Shown piece after piece: positions 7,058-16,211 of a stretch of DNA of 64,000 nucleotides. A model generated the notes under the pieces. The model searched no databases. It was not told the DNA's origin and saw nothing but the letters and a program-made list of their open reading frames with translations. The first letter of the stretch is position 1. Each line of letters opens with the position of its first letter. This stretch comes from Paenibacillus silagei (GTDB lineage Bacteria > Bacillota > Bacilli > Paenibacillales > Paenibacillaceae): NCBI RefSeq assembly GCF_017874735.1, contig NZ_JAGGLV010000012.1, forward strand, positions 62,001 through 126,000, read 5' to 3'. Made by a program: the position numbers and the translations under genes.

Positions 7058-8656
7058 CTACAGCTTCTGAAATAACCGTTCCCCGTTGATCTGGATATAT
7101 CTGTACATGCCGGCGCAGACCGCTGCCATTAGAATGCAGTATCCCAGCAGGATGAGATTTCCGTCCATCCCAGGAAGAAGCATGAATAGTACGGCGGGAA
7201 CAGCCAGCGTGAGAACGCCGATAACCATCGTTACCAGCACCGACGCACTCTGCTTGATCGCCGCAACTTCACTGGTCCAGTCCAGCTTGGGCAGCTTCAG
7301 GTTCACCATAACGCCCAGCAGGGCAGAATAGCAGGCATAGATTACCGGAACGGCCAGCATTAATATACTTTCCATCCATCCGGCATGAAGAGTATAGGCC
7401 AGCAGCCCCCAGCTTACAGCTGTAATGGGTAACGTAATGGTGAGATTCACCGCCACCTTGCTGAATACAATCGCCGGTTTGGGCACGGGCGAGCTGGTCA
7501 AGATCCACAGATGATTTCCTTCCAGCGAAATGGAGCAGGCCGTGGTGCAGCTCAGAACAACAAACAGAGAGATCACCAGCGGACTCAGCGTACTTAGGGA
7601 GTCCGACAGCTGCGGGATGTCAAGAATGGTTCCCAGCTGCTCTGAGCTAACGAATAATAAGGAAATGGACATCATCAGGAGCAGCACCATGCCGATCCCT
7701 GTGTTCAACACATAATTGACTGAGCTGAAATAACGCCGAAGCTCCTTCAGATACAAGGCCTTGAAGGCTGAATTAGCCTGTAGCGGCTTCATCGTATATC
7801 CGCGGCTTGCGCGGCTGGTCATAAGCCCTGTATGAATCGCCTTATACCGGGTCGCCAGCAGGATTGAGAACAGCATAAAGACCAGCACAGACACCGCGAT
7901 GAAGAAGAGCAAGGCACTTACCCGGTACGAGCAGACCGCATCAACGTACAGGGAAGCCGGAGGATACACCTTGAAGATCATATCACCCAAGGCGGCTCCA
8001 ACATCTGCAATCGCCTGCTGGCCTTGATTGAGCGTGAACGAGCCCAACATCAGTATAATGATGAAGGCGAACGTGAGGATCATATTCAGGATTTTGCTCG
8101 CCCGGAACCGGGAAGAGACCCAGCTAATGAGGGTGCCCACAAGCGTAGCCGCTATAATCGGCAACAGAGTAATGAAGAAGAGCGTCAATAGGAAAAACAG
8201 ATAGAACAGCACGCCCGGCTTCACATGTATCGCATACACCGCCCCCGCCGGAAGCATGACCAGCAGTGTGAAGAACAGGTTCATCACATAGAGCTGAAGC
8301 ACCCGGCTCGCCACCACATGGCTGGTCTTCACCGGGAGGGACATGATCATATCGTAGTCTTTATAACTGAATAATACCCCGCTTGCCTTATAGACCGTAG
8401 TGAAGAAGCCGACCAACGAAGTGACCGCCATCATCACTGCCAGCAATAAGTCCATCCGCCCAAGCTGCTCGAACGACTGCGCCATCATGAAGCTGTAGCC
8501 GAATGACACGGCTCCGATCATGAGTATCCCGGCTATCATCGCGATGCTGAGCAGCAGCGCTTTCCGTCTCTGTGCAGAGTCTTTCGTATGCAGCGCTTTA
8601 TTGAGGCCGAAGGAGGATAACAGCTGCAGCTTCGTTAATCTCCAGACATTAATCAT
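7058..8656 (-). CDS. ABC-2 type exporter permease subunit
   Basis: 532 residues with about twelve hydrophobic segments; strong ones start near residues 35, 75, 120, 150 and 185, and more follow in the C-terminal half. Large Firmicute exporter permeases that pair with a NatA-like ATPase have this plan. The start overlaps the end of the ATPase gene by 8 nt, so the two are translationally coupled. No substrate can be assigned; related pairs export peptides, ions or antibiotics. The operon ends at the terminator at 6997-7051. Confidence 0.8.
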   Translation of the reverse strand: MINVWRLTKLQLLSSFGLNKALHTKDSAQRRKALLLSIAMIAGILMIGAVSFGYSFMMAQSFEQLGRMDLLLAVMMAVTSLVGFFTTVYKASGVLFSYKDYDMIMSLPVKTSHVVASRVLQLYVMNLFFTLLVMLPAGAVYAIHVKPGVLFYLFFLLTLFFITLLPIIAATLVGTLISWVSSRFRASKILNMILTFAFIIILMLGSFTLNQGQQAIADVGAALGDMIFKVYPPASLYVDAVCSYRVSALLFFIAVSVLVFMLFSILLATRYKAIHTGLMTSRASRGYTMKPLQANSAFKALYLKELRRYFSSVNYVLNTGIGMVLLLMMSISLLFVSSEQLGTILDIPQLSDSLSTLSPLVISLFVVLSCTTACSISLEGNHLWILTSSPVPKPAIVFSKVAVNLTITLPITAVSWGLLAYTLHAGWMESILMLAVPVIYACYSALLGVMVNLKLPKLDWTSEVAAIKQSASVLVTMVIGVLTLAVPAVLFMLLPGMDGNLILLGYCILMAAVCAGMYRYIQINGERLFQKL

Positions 8657-9362
8657 GATCGATCAGCTCCATGAATACATCCTCCAGGCTGTTCTCGCCC
8701 CTGACCTCTTCGGTCTTACCATGGGCAATCAGCCGTCCGCCTTTGATGATCGCAATCTTATTGCAGAGCTTCTCAGCGGTATCCAGCACATGCGTGGAGA
8801 AGAAAATCGCACTGCCTCTGCTGCACACATCTGCCATGATCGTCTTCAGCGTATGCGCCGCTTTCGGATCAAGCCCCACAAAAGGCTCATCCAGCACTAA
8901 CAGCTTCGGCTCATGGATCAGGGCAGAGATAATGGCCAGCTTCTGCTTCATGCCGTGGGAATACGAGGAGATCAGATCACCCAGACTCGCTGTAAGCTGG
9001 AAGGCATCGCCGTACTGCCCAATCAGCCGCTCCCGATTGGCCCCCGATACACTGAAGAGATCGCCGATGAAATTCAGGTACTGAATCCCCGTCAGGTGAT
9101 CGTACAAGTCCGGGTTATCCGGGATGTAGGCAAGCTTCGCCTTGCAGGCTAACGGATCTTTTTTAATTGAGATGCCGTCAATTTCAATCTCCCCTTGTTC
9201 AAAATCAAGCACGCCCACCACAGCGCGGATAGTCGTGGTCTTGCCAGCGCCGTTATGGCCGATGAAGCCATAGATGTCGCCCCGTTCAACTACCAGACTG
9301 AGATCATCTACTGCTTTTTTGCCGCCCTTATAGCTCTTCGTAAAATGTCTAATCGTCAGCAT
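8649..9362 (-). CDS. ABC transporter ATP-binding protein (NatA/CcmA type)
   Basis: 237 residues, the nucleotide-binding subunit of an exporter. Walker A is GHNGAGKTT (about 35-43), the signature loop is SYSHGMKQKL, Walker B is LLVLDEP and the switch His is in FFSTHVLDTAEKLC. The divergent signature (SHGMKQK rather than SGGQ) is usual for this subfamily. It precedes and overlaps its permease gene. The Shine-Dalgarno AGAGGAA lies just before the ATG. Confidence 0.88.
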   Translation of the reverse strand: MLTIRHFTKSYKGGKKAVDDLSLVVERGDIYGFIGHNGAGKTTTIRAVVGVLDFEQGEIEIDGISIKKDPLACKAKLAYIPDNPDLYDHLTGIQYLNFIGDLFSVSGANRERLIGQYGDAFQLTASLGDLISSYSHGMKQKLAIISALIHEPKLLVLDEPFVGLDPKAAHTLKTIMADVCSRGSAIFFSTHVLDTAEKLCNKIAIIKGGRLIAHGKTEEVRGENSLEDVFMELIDHD

Positions 9363-9436
9363 TTCCTCTCACCTCTTCCTTGGTGTTAGCAAATAACTAT
9401 AATACGAACAGCCCGGGCTAATGGTTCATTTCAATA

Positions 9437-10195
9437 TTAAATCCCAATCTCCCGCATTTTGGCCGTGATTAAGTTCATGCGGGGCTCAAGCGTCCCTCCG
9501 CTGTATTTCGGCAGGCGTATCTCATCGACAATCCTGCCGTCGCACATGAACATAATCCGCTGCGTCCTGGCCGCCACAGTGGCATCATGGGTGACCAGCA
9601 TGATGGCCGTCCCTTCCTCATTGATCCCGGACAGCAGGTCCATGATCTCCTCGGCAGCCTTCAGATTCAGCGCACCGGTCGGCTCATCCCCGAAAATAAT
9701 GCGCGGACTGCCCATCAGCGCCCGGCAGATGCCAGCCCTCTGCAGCTGTCCCCCCGAAGCCTCCGTGATATCACGCTTCGCCAGCTCCGCGATGCCCACC
9801 TTCTGCATAAGCTGCTGCGCCTTATCCGTAATCGCCGCAACCTTTCGCCGGTTGCCGCGCATCGACGGCAGAATGATATTATCCAGGATGTTCAGATTCT
9901 TCATCAGCGTCGGCTGCTGGAACACGAAGCCCATTTCCGTTCTGCGGAGATCCGCAAGCTCATCCTCTTCAAGTATCCCCAGATCCCTGCCCTCAAAAGT
10001 AACCAGACCCCAGTCGATCCGGTCCATTCCGCTCAGTGCAAACAGCAGCGTGGATTTCCCTGAGCCTGAAGGTCCCATCACCGAGACGAATTCACCTTCG
10101 TGAATATCGACGGATACTTCGTCCAGCACCTTGCGCTGCTCCTCGCCGGTGCCGTATTGTTTGGTTATATTTTCACCTGAAATAATCTTCTTCAT
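9437..10195 (-). CDS. ABC transporter ATP-binding protein (MacB/LolD-like)
   Basis: 252 residues. Walker A GPSGSGKS (about 41-48), Q-loop FVFQQPTLMKN, signature ASGGQLQRAGICRAL, Walker B IIFGDEP and switch THD are all present, so it should be active. It is the last gene of an operon TetR-MFS-FtsX permease-ATPase and follows the permease gene by 9 nt. With that permease it would form a MacB-like (type VII ABC) mechanotransmission complex acting on a substrate at the outer face of the membrane. The substrate is unknown; a TetR regulator points to a xenobiotic. Confidence 0.88.
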   Translation of the reverse strand: MKKIISGENITKQYGTGEEQRKVLDEVSVDIHEGEFVSVMGPSGSGKSTLLFALSGMDRIDWGLVTFEGRDLGILEEDELADLRRTEMGFVFQQPTLMKNLNILDNIILPSMRGNRRKVAAITDKAQQLMQKVGIAELAKRDITEASGGQLQRAGICRALMGSPRIIFGDEPTGALNLKAAEEIMDLLSGINEEGTAIMLVTHDATVAARTQRIMFMCDGRIVDEIRLPKYSGGTLEPRMNLITAKMREIGI

Positions 10196-10204
10196 CTTCT
10201 TGAT

Positions 10205-12523
10205 CTACTCCTTAATATTGCCGGATATTTGAATTCGGCCGATGCCCGATGTGCCGATAACCGCCCCGATGAGTACAGAACCGGTCATGATTAGCGGACA
10301 CAGCAGATACGCCGAGAGTGGATGGACCACGAACTTGAACGACGAAGCCCCGAAGGAGGAGATCACAGCCCCGGCAAGAATCTGCCCCAGAGTGTTCGCC
10401 AGCAGGGTGCCCAGAACCATCCCGGTCACCAGTACAAATATAGAACGCGCATAATACTGTACAGTCAGATCGGAATTCCGGAAGCCCATCGATTTCATGA
10501 CGGCGATAGGGTAACGGTCCTTAGCTACCAGCATCCGCATGAACAAGAGTGTAATCAGTACATTCAGGACCAGCATCACGGCTAGAGCAGCCCATGCAGC
10601 CTTACCGACTGAGCTAATGGTAGAGCCGAAGGTCTGCGTCACATATTCCCCGATATCGGACACCTTCGCATAACTGAACCGCTCTGCATATTCGCTCACC
10701 TTGCTGCTGATTAGCATGGAATCTGCAAGCTCCGCATAAATCACGGCCCACATGGCCTGATCAGAAGTCGTGGTGAAGGTGGCCTTGGCTGTTTTCCCGC
10801 CGTTGGTCACATCCGAATAAATCCCGGATACCGTAAGCTCCTTCGCTTCTCCGTTTACGAGCAGGGTCAGGGAATCACCGGCTTGCTTGCCCAGTTCCTT
10901 GGCATTCGCGGCGGAGAGGGCAATCTCATTCGCTGCAACCGGGCCATGTCCTTCACCATAGGCAACCGGAAAAATGGAATGGTCACCCAGCTCAACCTTT
11001 ATCCGCTCAACGACACCATTGTCCAGCTTCACATTCAGCGCCTGAGTGGTCAGCATGGCAAAACGGAAGATCATCACATCCTGCTCCATCACCCGCGCAA
11101 TATCTGCGGCCTTCTCTGCAATATGGTCCGTCTGCTGGATATCCATGCGCAGATCACTGTCACCGATGCCCATGTATGTAATGAAGCTTGGAGAGGAGAT
11201 CGTATGATAGAGATTCTGGGGCACAATCATAAGGAAGGAAGAGATGACGAGCACCGCAAGCATGGTTGCGTATAGACTTTTTCTGGACAAAACATCCTTA
11301 ACGCCCAGGTAGACATTCGTGTTCAGCAGCCGGTTGCCGCTCAAGGTAAACCGCCCTGAGCCCGTCCGGGTCTGCTGGGATGTACCGAAACGAATGGCTT
11401 CGACCGCCGAAATCTTCCGGAAACGCTTCAGCACCCTGTTCACATAGGCAACAATAACGAGGAATACGAGCAGTACGCCAAGGATGCCGCAGGCCAGAGC
11501 AAGTGCCGGATGCGCACTTTCGCCCATATACAGCCTGATATTCTCAAGCAGCAGGCCTCTGAAGCTGAACGATAATGCCAAGCCGAGGATACTGCCCAGA
11601 GCTGCTATCGCTGCATATTTAGCCAGATAGATTTTTTTGAGATCCGAGACGCGCAGGCCGATGGCCTTCATGACACCGATCTCCCGGTAATCGCTCTCGA
11701 TGGTTGCCATGAGGGTGAACCGTATACATAGAAAAGCAATAATAACGACCAGCACACTCGCCAGCAGGATCACCGCAATCATCAGCCCGTCCGAGATCGC
11801 ATTAAGCACTCTGAACAGGGGATATGTAATCACAGGACCGTTCCCCTCAAGTCCTGCTGCGGTATAGTCGGTCTCGAAGGCTCCCAGCATCGACAGGTCC
11901 TTCAATCTGAACTCAATCAGATATTCCGTGGTTCCGTACTGCGCCAGCTCCGCATAATCCTCCGTGCTGACGAGGAACCGCTTCGATGAAGCGAGCAGCG
12001 AGTTCATCTGTGAATCCCGCAGGAACCCCGCTACGGTGAGACTCGTATCCCCCACGGTAACCTTCCCTCCGGCCTTGACGGAGCCATCCTTCATATAACT
12101 GATCGGGACATACACCTCGCCGCCCCGTACATCAATCACATTCCCGTCCAGATCAAGCAGATAATCAAACTTCCCGCTTTGTGTGCTGAAGCCGTTATCC
12201 TGAACACTGTCCGCAAGCGTATGCCCGTCCATGACAATCCTCGCGCCTTCTACATTGAGGAAATCAAGCACCTGGTAATCTTCCACCTTGTTGTTCTGCT
12301 CTGCAAAGGCCTTGAGCCGGGCTTGATCCAGCTGGCCGGAATGCATCTGCAGGAAATGCGGCGTCTTCGCCTGTGTCATTAAATGATCGATGGCCCCGCT
12401 CAGATTGACGACCAGAATAGCTGACAGAGAGACGAGCATGGCTGCAGCTGCTACGAACAGCATAGTCATGAGCGTAATTCCCTTACTTGTACGGATATCT
12501 CTGCGGATGATTCGGTAAAACAT
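10205..12523 (-). CDS. FtsX-like ABC transporter permease
   Basis: 772 residues: an N-terminal membrane helix (about 18-42), a large external domain to about 240, three helices with the FtsX pattern (about 245-370, containing ESDYREIGVMKAIGLRVSDL), a fourth helix near 420, a second external domain, and a second FtsX block from about 650 (KDRYPIAVMKSMGFRNSDL). This duplicated plan is typical of Firmicute permeases paired with MacB-like ATPases. It sits 3 nt after the MFS gene and 9 nt before its ATPase, in the TetR-headed operon. Confidence 0.85.
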   Translation of the reverse strand: MFYRIIRRDIRTSKGITLMTMLFVAAAAMLVSLSAILVVNLSGAIDHLMTQAKTPHFLQMHSGQLDQARLKAFAEQNNKVEDYQVLDFLNVEGARIVMDGHTLADSVQDNGFSTQSGKFDYLLDLDGNVIDVRGGEVYVPISYMKDGSVKAGGKVTVGDTSLTVAGFLRDSQMNSLLASSKRFLVSTEDYAELAQYGTTEYLIEFRLKDLSMLGAFETDYTAAGLEGNGPVITYPLFRVLNAISDGLMIAVILLASVLVVIIAFLCIRFTLMATIESDYREIGVMKAIGLRVSDLKKIYLAKYAAIAALGSILGLALSFSFRGLLLENIRLYMGESAHPALALACGILGVLLVFLVIVAYVNRVLKRFRKISAVEAIRFGTSQQTRTGSGRFTLSGNRLLNTNVYLGVKDVLSRKSLYATMLAVLVISSFLMIVPQNLYHTISSPSFITYMGIGDSDLRMDIQQTDHIAEKAADIARVMEQDVMIFRFAMLTTQALNVKLDNGVVERIKVELGDHSIFPVAYGEGHGPVAANEIALSAANAKELGKQAGDSLTLLVNGEAKELTVSGIYSDVTNGGKTAKATFTTTSDQAMWAVIYAELADSMLISSKVSEYAERFSYAKVSDIGEYVTQTFGSTISSVGKAAWAALAVMLVLNVLITLLFMRMLVAKDRYPIAVMKSMGFRNSDLTVQYYARSIFVLVTGMVLGTLLANTLGQILAGAVISSFGASSFKFVVHPLSAYLLCPLIMTGSVLIGAVIGTSGIGRIQISGNIKE

Positions 12524-12526
12524 ACG

Positions 12527-13807
12527 TTACCCCCTGCTCTCAAGACTTGTAATGGATTTGAGCCGATAGATCATGACCGAAGCAGCGCTTAACAGCAGCC
12601 CGGCAATGATGATGAGAAGTCCCATCCCCCGCCCGCTGCCAGTGCCGATGATCCGCCCCACACTATCTGCCAGAACTCCGCCGCTCACCAGCAAGGGAGT
12701 AAATACGTAGTCTGCCAGCACACCTGCCAGCATATAAGCCGCCACGAATCCTAGCTGTGAGAGCAGTCCGATCAATGACCAGGCCCTCCCCTGAACGGAA
12801 TTGTCAATATTGGTGCGGACCAGATAATCCAGGGCCGTGTTCGTAAAGGGCAACATGGCAAAAAACATAAATCCGGCAGCGCCAATCAGCACAATATTCT
12901 CACGCAGTCCGAAGACGGCGATACTGATTCCTGAGCAAAAAAGCGACACTGACAGCATGCGTACGAAATTTTTTTGTATATGCAGCATCCCTATAATGAC
13001 ACTCGACACCAGCATTCCCGATGCCATGACCGTCTCAAGCGTCCCCAGGACCGCACTGCTGGAGAACGCCAGAATCATCGGCATGGACAAGGTCTCGATG
13101 AACCCGATGAAGAAGGTCATGACCGAGGTCATAATCACCAGCACCAGTACTCCCCTATTCCCGGAGACTGCTCTCCAGCCTTCTTGAAATTCGCGGATAA
13201 AGGCCGGTGCCTGCTCCGTCTTCTTGGAGGTAAGACCACTGCGGACCGCAAGCGTAGTAGGCACGGTTAGAAAAAAAGTACAGATGTCGATAATTAGCAG
13301 CAGCTTCACATCAGAGACTGTAAGCAGCAGCCCGGCAATGAGCGGCGAAATCAGATATTTGGCGGAGCCGGCAATCTGCACAAACCCGCTGGCTTTCGTA
13401 TACTGCTCCTCGGTAAGCAGATCCGTTATCGTAGCCTTATAGGCGGGATCTAGCAACGAGGAGAATACCGAGCTTACAGTCACCCCTAAGCAGATCTGCC
13501 ACAGCTGTGCATCTCCATTCAGCAGGCAGACCAGAATATAGATCAGACCTAAGGCAGAGAGCGTATCCCCCAGCACCATCAGCAGCCTGCGGTCATAGCG
13601 GTCCGCTAGCACGCCAGCGACTGGACTGAGTAGGAGGGAAGGCATGAATGCCAGTAATGTCACCAGTGCCATAGCCGAAGCCTGCCCGGTCTGCTGTAAG
13701 GTATAGATCCCCAGCCCGAACGCGGTGAGCCCGCCGCCGATAGCTGAGATCAGTTGTCCTGACCACAAAAACAGGAATCTGCCGAAGCCTGTGCCGGATC
13801 TATTCAT
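12527..13807 (-). CDS. MFS efflux transporter
   Basis: About 426 residues with twelve predicted membrane segments. The cytoplasmic loop motif GVLADRYDRRLLMVLGD (near residue 65) is the MFS motif A of drug/proton antiporters of the MefA/YfiS-like kind. It lies directly behind the TetR gene, and the ATG at 13807 overlaps the tetR stop (ATGAATAG). In-frame starts at 13813 and 13831 are also possible, and none has a strong Shine-Dalgarno. It shares an operon with a MacB-like system, so two unrelated exporters answer to one regulator. The substrate is unknown. Confidence 0.83.
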   Translation of the reverse strand: MNRSGTGFGRFLFLWSGQLISAIGGGLTAFGLGIYTLQQTGQASAMALVTLLAFMPSLLLSPVAGVLADRYDRRLLMVLGDTLSALGLIYILVCLLNGDAQLWQICLGVTVSSVFSSLLDPAYKATITDLLTEEQYTKASGFVQIAGSAKYLISPLIAGLLLTVSDVKLLLIIDICTFFLTVPTTLAVRSGLTSKKTEQAPAFIREFQEGWRAVSGNRGVLVLVIMTSVMTFFIGFIETLSMPMILAFSSSAVLGTLETVMASGMLVSSVIIGMLHIQKNFVRMLSVSLFCSGISIAVFGLRENIVLIGAAGFMFFAMLPFTNTALDYLVRTNIDNSVQGRAWSLIGLLSQLGFVAAYMLAGVLADYVFTPLLVSGGVLADSVGRIIGTGSGRGMGLLIIIAGLLLSAASVMIYRLKSITSLESRG

Positions 13808-14471
13808 CACCATTGCCCGCTTCCACTCCACCGGAGCCGCCGAACATCTGCATCACGCTCATCAGACTTCCGCTCCCGGCACCGAGCAGCCTTTCCACAT
13901 TGGCGATGAAGGCCAGAATGCGTGACATTCGCTCGTCCTCCGTCATTTCGACCATATCTTGGTCAAAAATGGTGGTGGCGTAAACCACAACCATCTCCAT
14001 ACATTCATACGGATAAGGCGTATTGAATATCCCCTGCTCGATCCCCTCGCTGATGATGGAGGCCAGAATCGGCGGAACGCCATGAATAACCGCCTTCTGA
14101 ATCTTTTGATGCATCAGCGCATTCTGCGGCTTGTGGATATGCTCCATAATCTCCGTGCTGCTGCCGTCTCCGCTGCTGATGTTCAGCGCCATGACCGCAC
14201 GGAGAATCCGCTCAATGACGGGGATGCTCTTGTCTTCAGCAATCTGCTGCGCGGCATGAAGGATTGTGGCATTCGTCCGCTCAATCAGCGCGTCCATAAT
14301 ATCCTCCTTCGACTTGAAGTGATAATACAGTGTCCCGCGCGCAATACCGACCTTGCCCAGAATATCGCCCGTGCTGGTACCGTCAAAGCCCTTCTGTCCG
14401 AATAGCTCCTCTGCTGCATCCAGAATCTCATTTCTGCGGGCTTCTGCTTCTTTTACAACTCTCATGGTCAT
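13800..14471 (-). CDS. TetR family transcriptional repressor
   Basis: 223 residues. The N-terminal TetR helix-turn-helix runs from about 10 to 60 (RNEILDAAEELFGQKGFDGTSTGDILGKVGIARGTLYYHFKSKEDI, read in pieces). The ligand domain follows and ends in a Gly/Ser-rich tail (GAGSGSLMSVMQMFGGSGG). It heads the operon with MFS, FtsX-permease and ATPase genes. A palindrome overlaps its promoter (14538-14569), so it is probably autorepressing. The inducing ligand is not known. Confidence 0.88.
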   Translation of the reverse strand: MTMRVVKEAEARRNEILDAAEELFGQKGFDGTSTGDILGKVGIARGTLYYHFKSKEDIMDALIERTNATILHAAQQIAEDKSIPVIERILRAVMALNISSGDGSSTEIMEHIHKPQNALMHQKIQKAVIHGVPPILASIISEGIEQGIFNTPYPYECMEMVVVYATTIFDQDMVEMTEDERMSRILAFIANVERLLGAGSGSLMSVMQMFGGSGGVEAGNGDE

Positions 14472-14537
14472 GTCTCCTTATGGTGAAGCTGGGATTATTC
14501 TGCCTGTGCTTGTAAATGTAGTTATAATTAATTATTC

Positions 14538-14569
14538 ACCGACCGACTGTCTGTCGGTAATTGATTATA
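14538..14569 (-). promoter_or_regulatory. tetR operon promoter and operator
   Basis: A minus-strand TATAAT (14569-14564) is preceded by TTGTTC (14593-14588) with an 18-bp spacer. Downstream of the -10 lies ACCGAC-TGTCT-GTCGGT (14542-14558), plus an overlapping extra ACCGAC half-site at 14538-14543. Position and symmetry fit a TetR operator covering the transcription start. Confidence 0.65.
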
Positions 14570-14598
14570 GCATAGTATGCTTGGATAGAACAAGAACA

Positions 14599-14616
14599 GG
14601 ACACCGCTAGGGTGTC
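14599..14616 (-). terminator. Short hairpin downstream of the aldo/keto reductase gene
   Basis: GGACACC / GGGTGTCC-type arms (14599-14605 and 14610-14616) with a 4-nt loop and a moderately T-rich minus-strand tail. It sits just upstream of the tetR promoter -35, so it would shield that promoter from read-through. Confidence 0.5.
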
Positions 14617-14636
14617 CGTTCATAGATCCGTATGGT

Positions 14637-15608
14637 TTATTGTAATGAATGAGGGATATAAAGTTCTTCCAGGCTGATGATTTCTTCAGGTGTTAACTGT
14701 ACAGATAGTGACGCTACTGCTTCTTCCAGATGGCTGATCCGGGTAGACCCGATAACCGGAGCAGTAACCTCTTGCTTGTGCAGCAGCCAGGCCAGAGCGA
14801 TTTGCGCGCGCGAAATCCCCCGGTTAGCAGCAACTTCTGCTACTCTGTGTGCAACTTTGCGGTCCGCTTCTTCCGTTCTTGCGAACATCGCCTTGGCAAC
14901 CTGGTCCTTCTCTGAACGTTCAGTGAACTGATCCCAATCCCTGGTTAACCGGCCTGCAGCCAATGGCAAATAGGGAGTAATGCCCACTCCCTGATCCTTA
15001 CACAGCGGGAGCATCTCCCTCTCCTCTTCCCGGTAGAGCAAGTTCAGCCTATTCTCCATGGAGATGAACCGGGTCCAGCCATTTCGTTCTGCAGTATGCT
15101 GGGCTTTCGCAAATTGCCATGCAAGCATAGAAGATGCTCCAATATAACGTGCCTTACCCTCCTTCACGATATCATGCAGAGCCTCCATCGTCTCCTCAAT
15201 TGGCGTATTCGGATCATAACGGTGAATTTGATAGAGGTCAATGTAGTCTGTTCCGAGCCGTCTTAGGCTGTGGTCAATCTCGGTCATTATGGTTTTACGG
15301 GAGAGACCCATCGCATTCGGCCCCTTCCGCATGGGAACGAACACTTTCGTGGCCAGCACAACTTCTTCCCGGCGGGCAAAATCCTTGATTGCACGTCCTA
15401 GTATTTCTTCACTGGTGCCATCTGAATACATATTAGCTGTACTGAAGAAGTTAATGCCTAATTCGATTGCTGTTCTAATGATCGGTCTGCTGCTCTCTTC
15501 ATCCAGTGACCAGGGCGTATTGCCGCGTTCCGGCACACCGAAGCCCATAGTTCCTAGACTTAACCTTGATACATCCAACCCGCTTACTCCAAGCTTCACA
15601 TATTCCAT
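14637..15608 (-). CDS. Aldo/keto reductase
   Basis: 323 residues from ATG 15608, which has AAAGGAG 11-12 nt upstream. A longer frame to 15710 runs through the operator region and is rejected. The protein is a TIM-barrel NADPH-dependent reductase. Its catalytic set is visible as D-x4-Y in the segment FFSTANMYSDG, Lys in LATKVFVP, and His in YQIHRYDPNTPIEETM. APVIGSTRISHLEEAV is the cofactor-binding segment. It is divergent from a MarR gene, with three MarR-type operators between them, so it is probably repressed by that MarR. The substrate is likely a reactive aldehyde or ketone, as inference. Confidence 0.9.
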   Translation of the reverse strand: MEYVKLGVSGLDVSRLSLGTMGFGVPERGNTPWSLDEESSRPIIRTAIELGINFFSTANMYSDGTSEEILGRAIKDFARREEVVLATKVFVPMRKGPNAMGLSRKTIMTEIDHSLRRLGTDYIDLYQIHRYDPNTPIEETMEALHDIVKEGKARYIGASSMLAWQFAKAQHTAERNGWTRFISMENRLNLLYREEEREMLPLCKDQGVGITPYLPLAAGRLTRDWDQFTERSEKDQVAKAMFARTEEADRKVAHRVAEVAANRGISRAQIALAWLLHKQEVTAPVIGSTRISHLEEAVASLSVQLTPEEIISLEELYIPHSLQ

Positions 15609-15624
15609 AGAATAAAAACACTCC

Positions 15625-15655
15625 TTTATACTGGATGTTGGTTGACATATCAACC
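15625..15655 (-). promoter_or_regulatory. Aldo/keto reductase promoter overlapping MarR operator 1
   Basis: On the minus strand, TTGATA (15653-15648) and TATAAA (15630-15625) are 17 bp apart. The -35 lies inside GGTTGACATATCAACC (15640-15655), an inverted repeat with GGTTGA/TCAACC arms. Repressor binding there would block the polymerase. Confidence 0.75.
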
Positions 15656-15676
15656 TAAATAACAAGCTCTTCCTTA

Positions 15677-15690
15677 GTTGACATGTCAAC
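15677..15690. promoter_or_regulatory. MarR operator 2
   Basis: GTTGACATGTCAAC, a perfect 14-bp palindrome sharing its arms with operators 1 and 3. It lies 36 bp from operator 1 and 40 bp from operator 3, centre to centre, between the two divergent promoters. Confidence 0.7.
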
Positions 15691-15711
15691 CTGTAAATAT
15701 ACAGTAACATC

Positions 15712-15741
15712 TTGTGGTTGATACGTCAACCATGATATGAT
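15712..15741 (+). promoter_or_regulatory. marR promoter (extended -10) overlapping MarR operator 3
   Basis: TTGTGG (15712-15717), an 18-bp spacer, then TGA-TATGAT (extended -10; hexamer 15736-15741). Operator GGTTGATACGTCAACC (15716-15731) fills the spacer. The predicted transcription start falls at 15748, the A of the marR ATG. Confidence 0.6.
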
Positions 15742-15747
15742 TCCTCT

Positions 15748-16191
15748 ATGGATAATATGAACGAATTAAACGAAGAAGAAATGCGGATTTGGAATATGTG
15801 GAAAGGCTCCTACAAACGAATCTTCGGCCGTGTTGTGAAGGATATGTCTGAGCAAACAGGATTATCTGAGGGTGATTTCGGAGTATTAGACAGACTGGTG
15901 CAGTTCGGGGAGGGCAAGCTTCGCCAACAGGAGTTAGCCGACTCCATGGACTGGGACAAGAGCAGGCTATCCCATCATCTGACACGGATGGAGAAGCGCG
16001 GTCTGGTACAAAGAAAACCGCTGGATACCGACCGGGGTGTCCAGATTAACATTACTCCCGCCGGCCGGTCCGTTCTGGATGAGGCACTTCCGGTAGTCTC
16101 TACGGCCATACGCAAGCACTTCCTGGCACTGCTGACTGAGCAGGATATGAAGTCAATTATTGCGCTGGCGGAGCGGACCAAAGCACCTTAA
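15748..16191 (+). CDS. MarR family transcriptional regulator, possibly translated from a leaderless mRNA
   Basis: 147 residues. The winged helix spans about 40-105 (QQELADSMDWDKSRLSHHLTRMEKRGLVQRK). It is divergent from the aldo/keto reductase gene with three matching palindromes between, so it most likely represses that gene and itself. No Shine-Dalgarno sequence precedes ATG 15748, and the best promoter (15712-15741) would start transcription on that ATG. An internal ATG (codon 4) has only GGAT in front of it. The ligand is unknown; related MarR proteins sense oxidants or aromatic compounds. Confidence 0.88.
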   Translation: MDNMNELNEEEMRIWNMWKGSYKRIFGRVVKDMSEQTGLSEGDFGVLDRLVQFGEGKLRQQELADSMDWDKSRLSHHLTRMEKRGLVQRKPLDTDRGVQINITPAGRSVLDEALPVVSTAIRKHFLALLTEQDMKSIIALAERTKAP

Positions 16192-16211
16192 TAGTTCAGA
16201 TTAGTAATAGC

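Noticed and set aside
14637..15710. Longer form of the aldo/keto reductase starting at 15710
   Set aside because: It would translate through the promoter and operators 1 and 2; ATG 15608 has a proper ribosome binding site and matches the family start.
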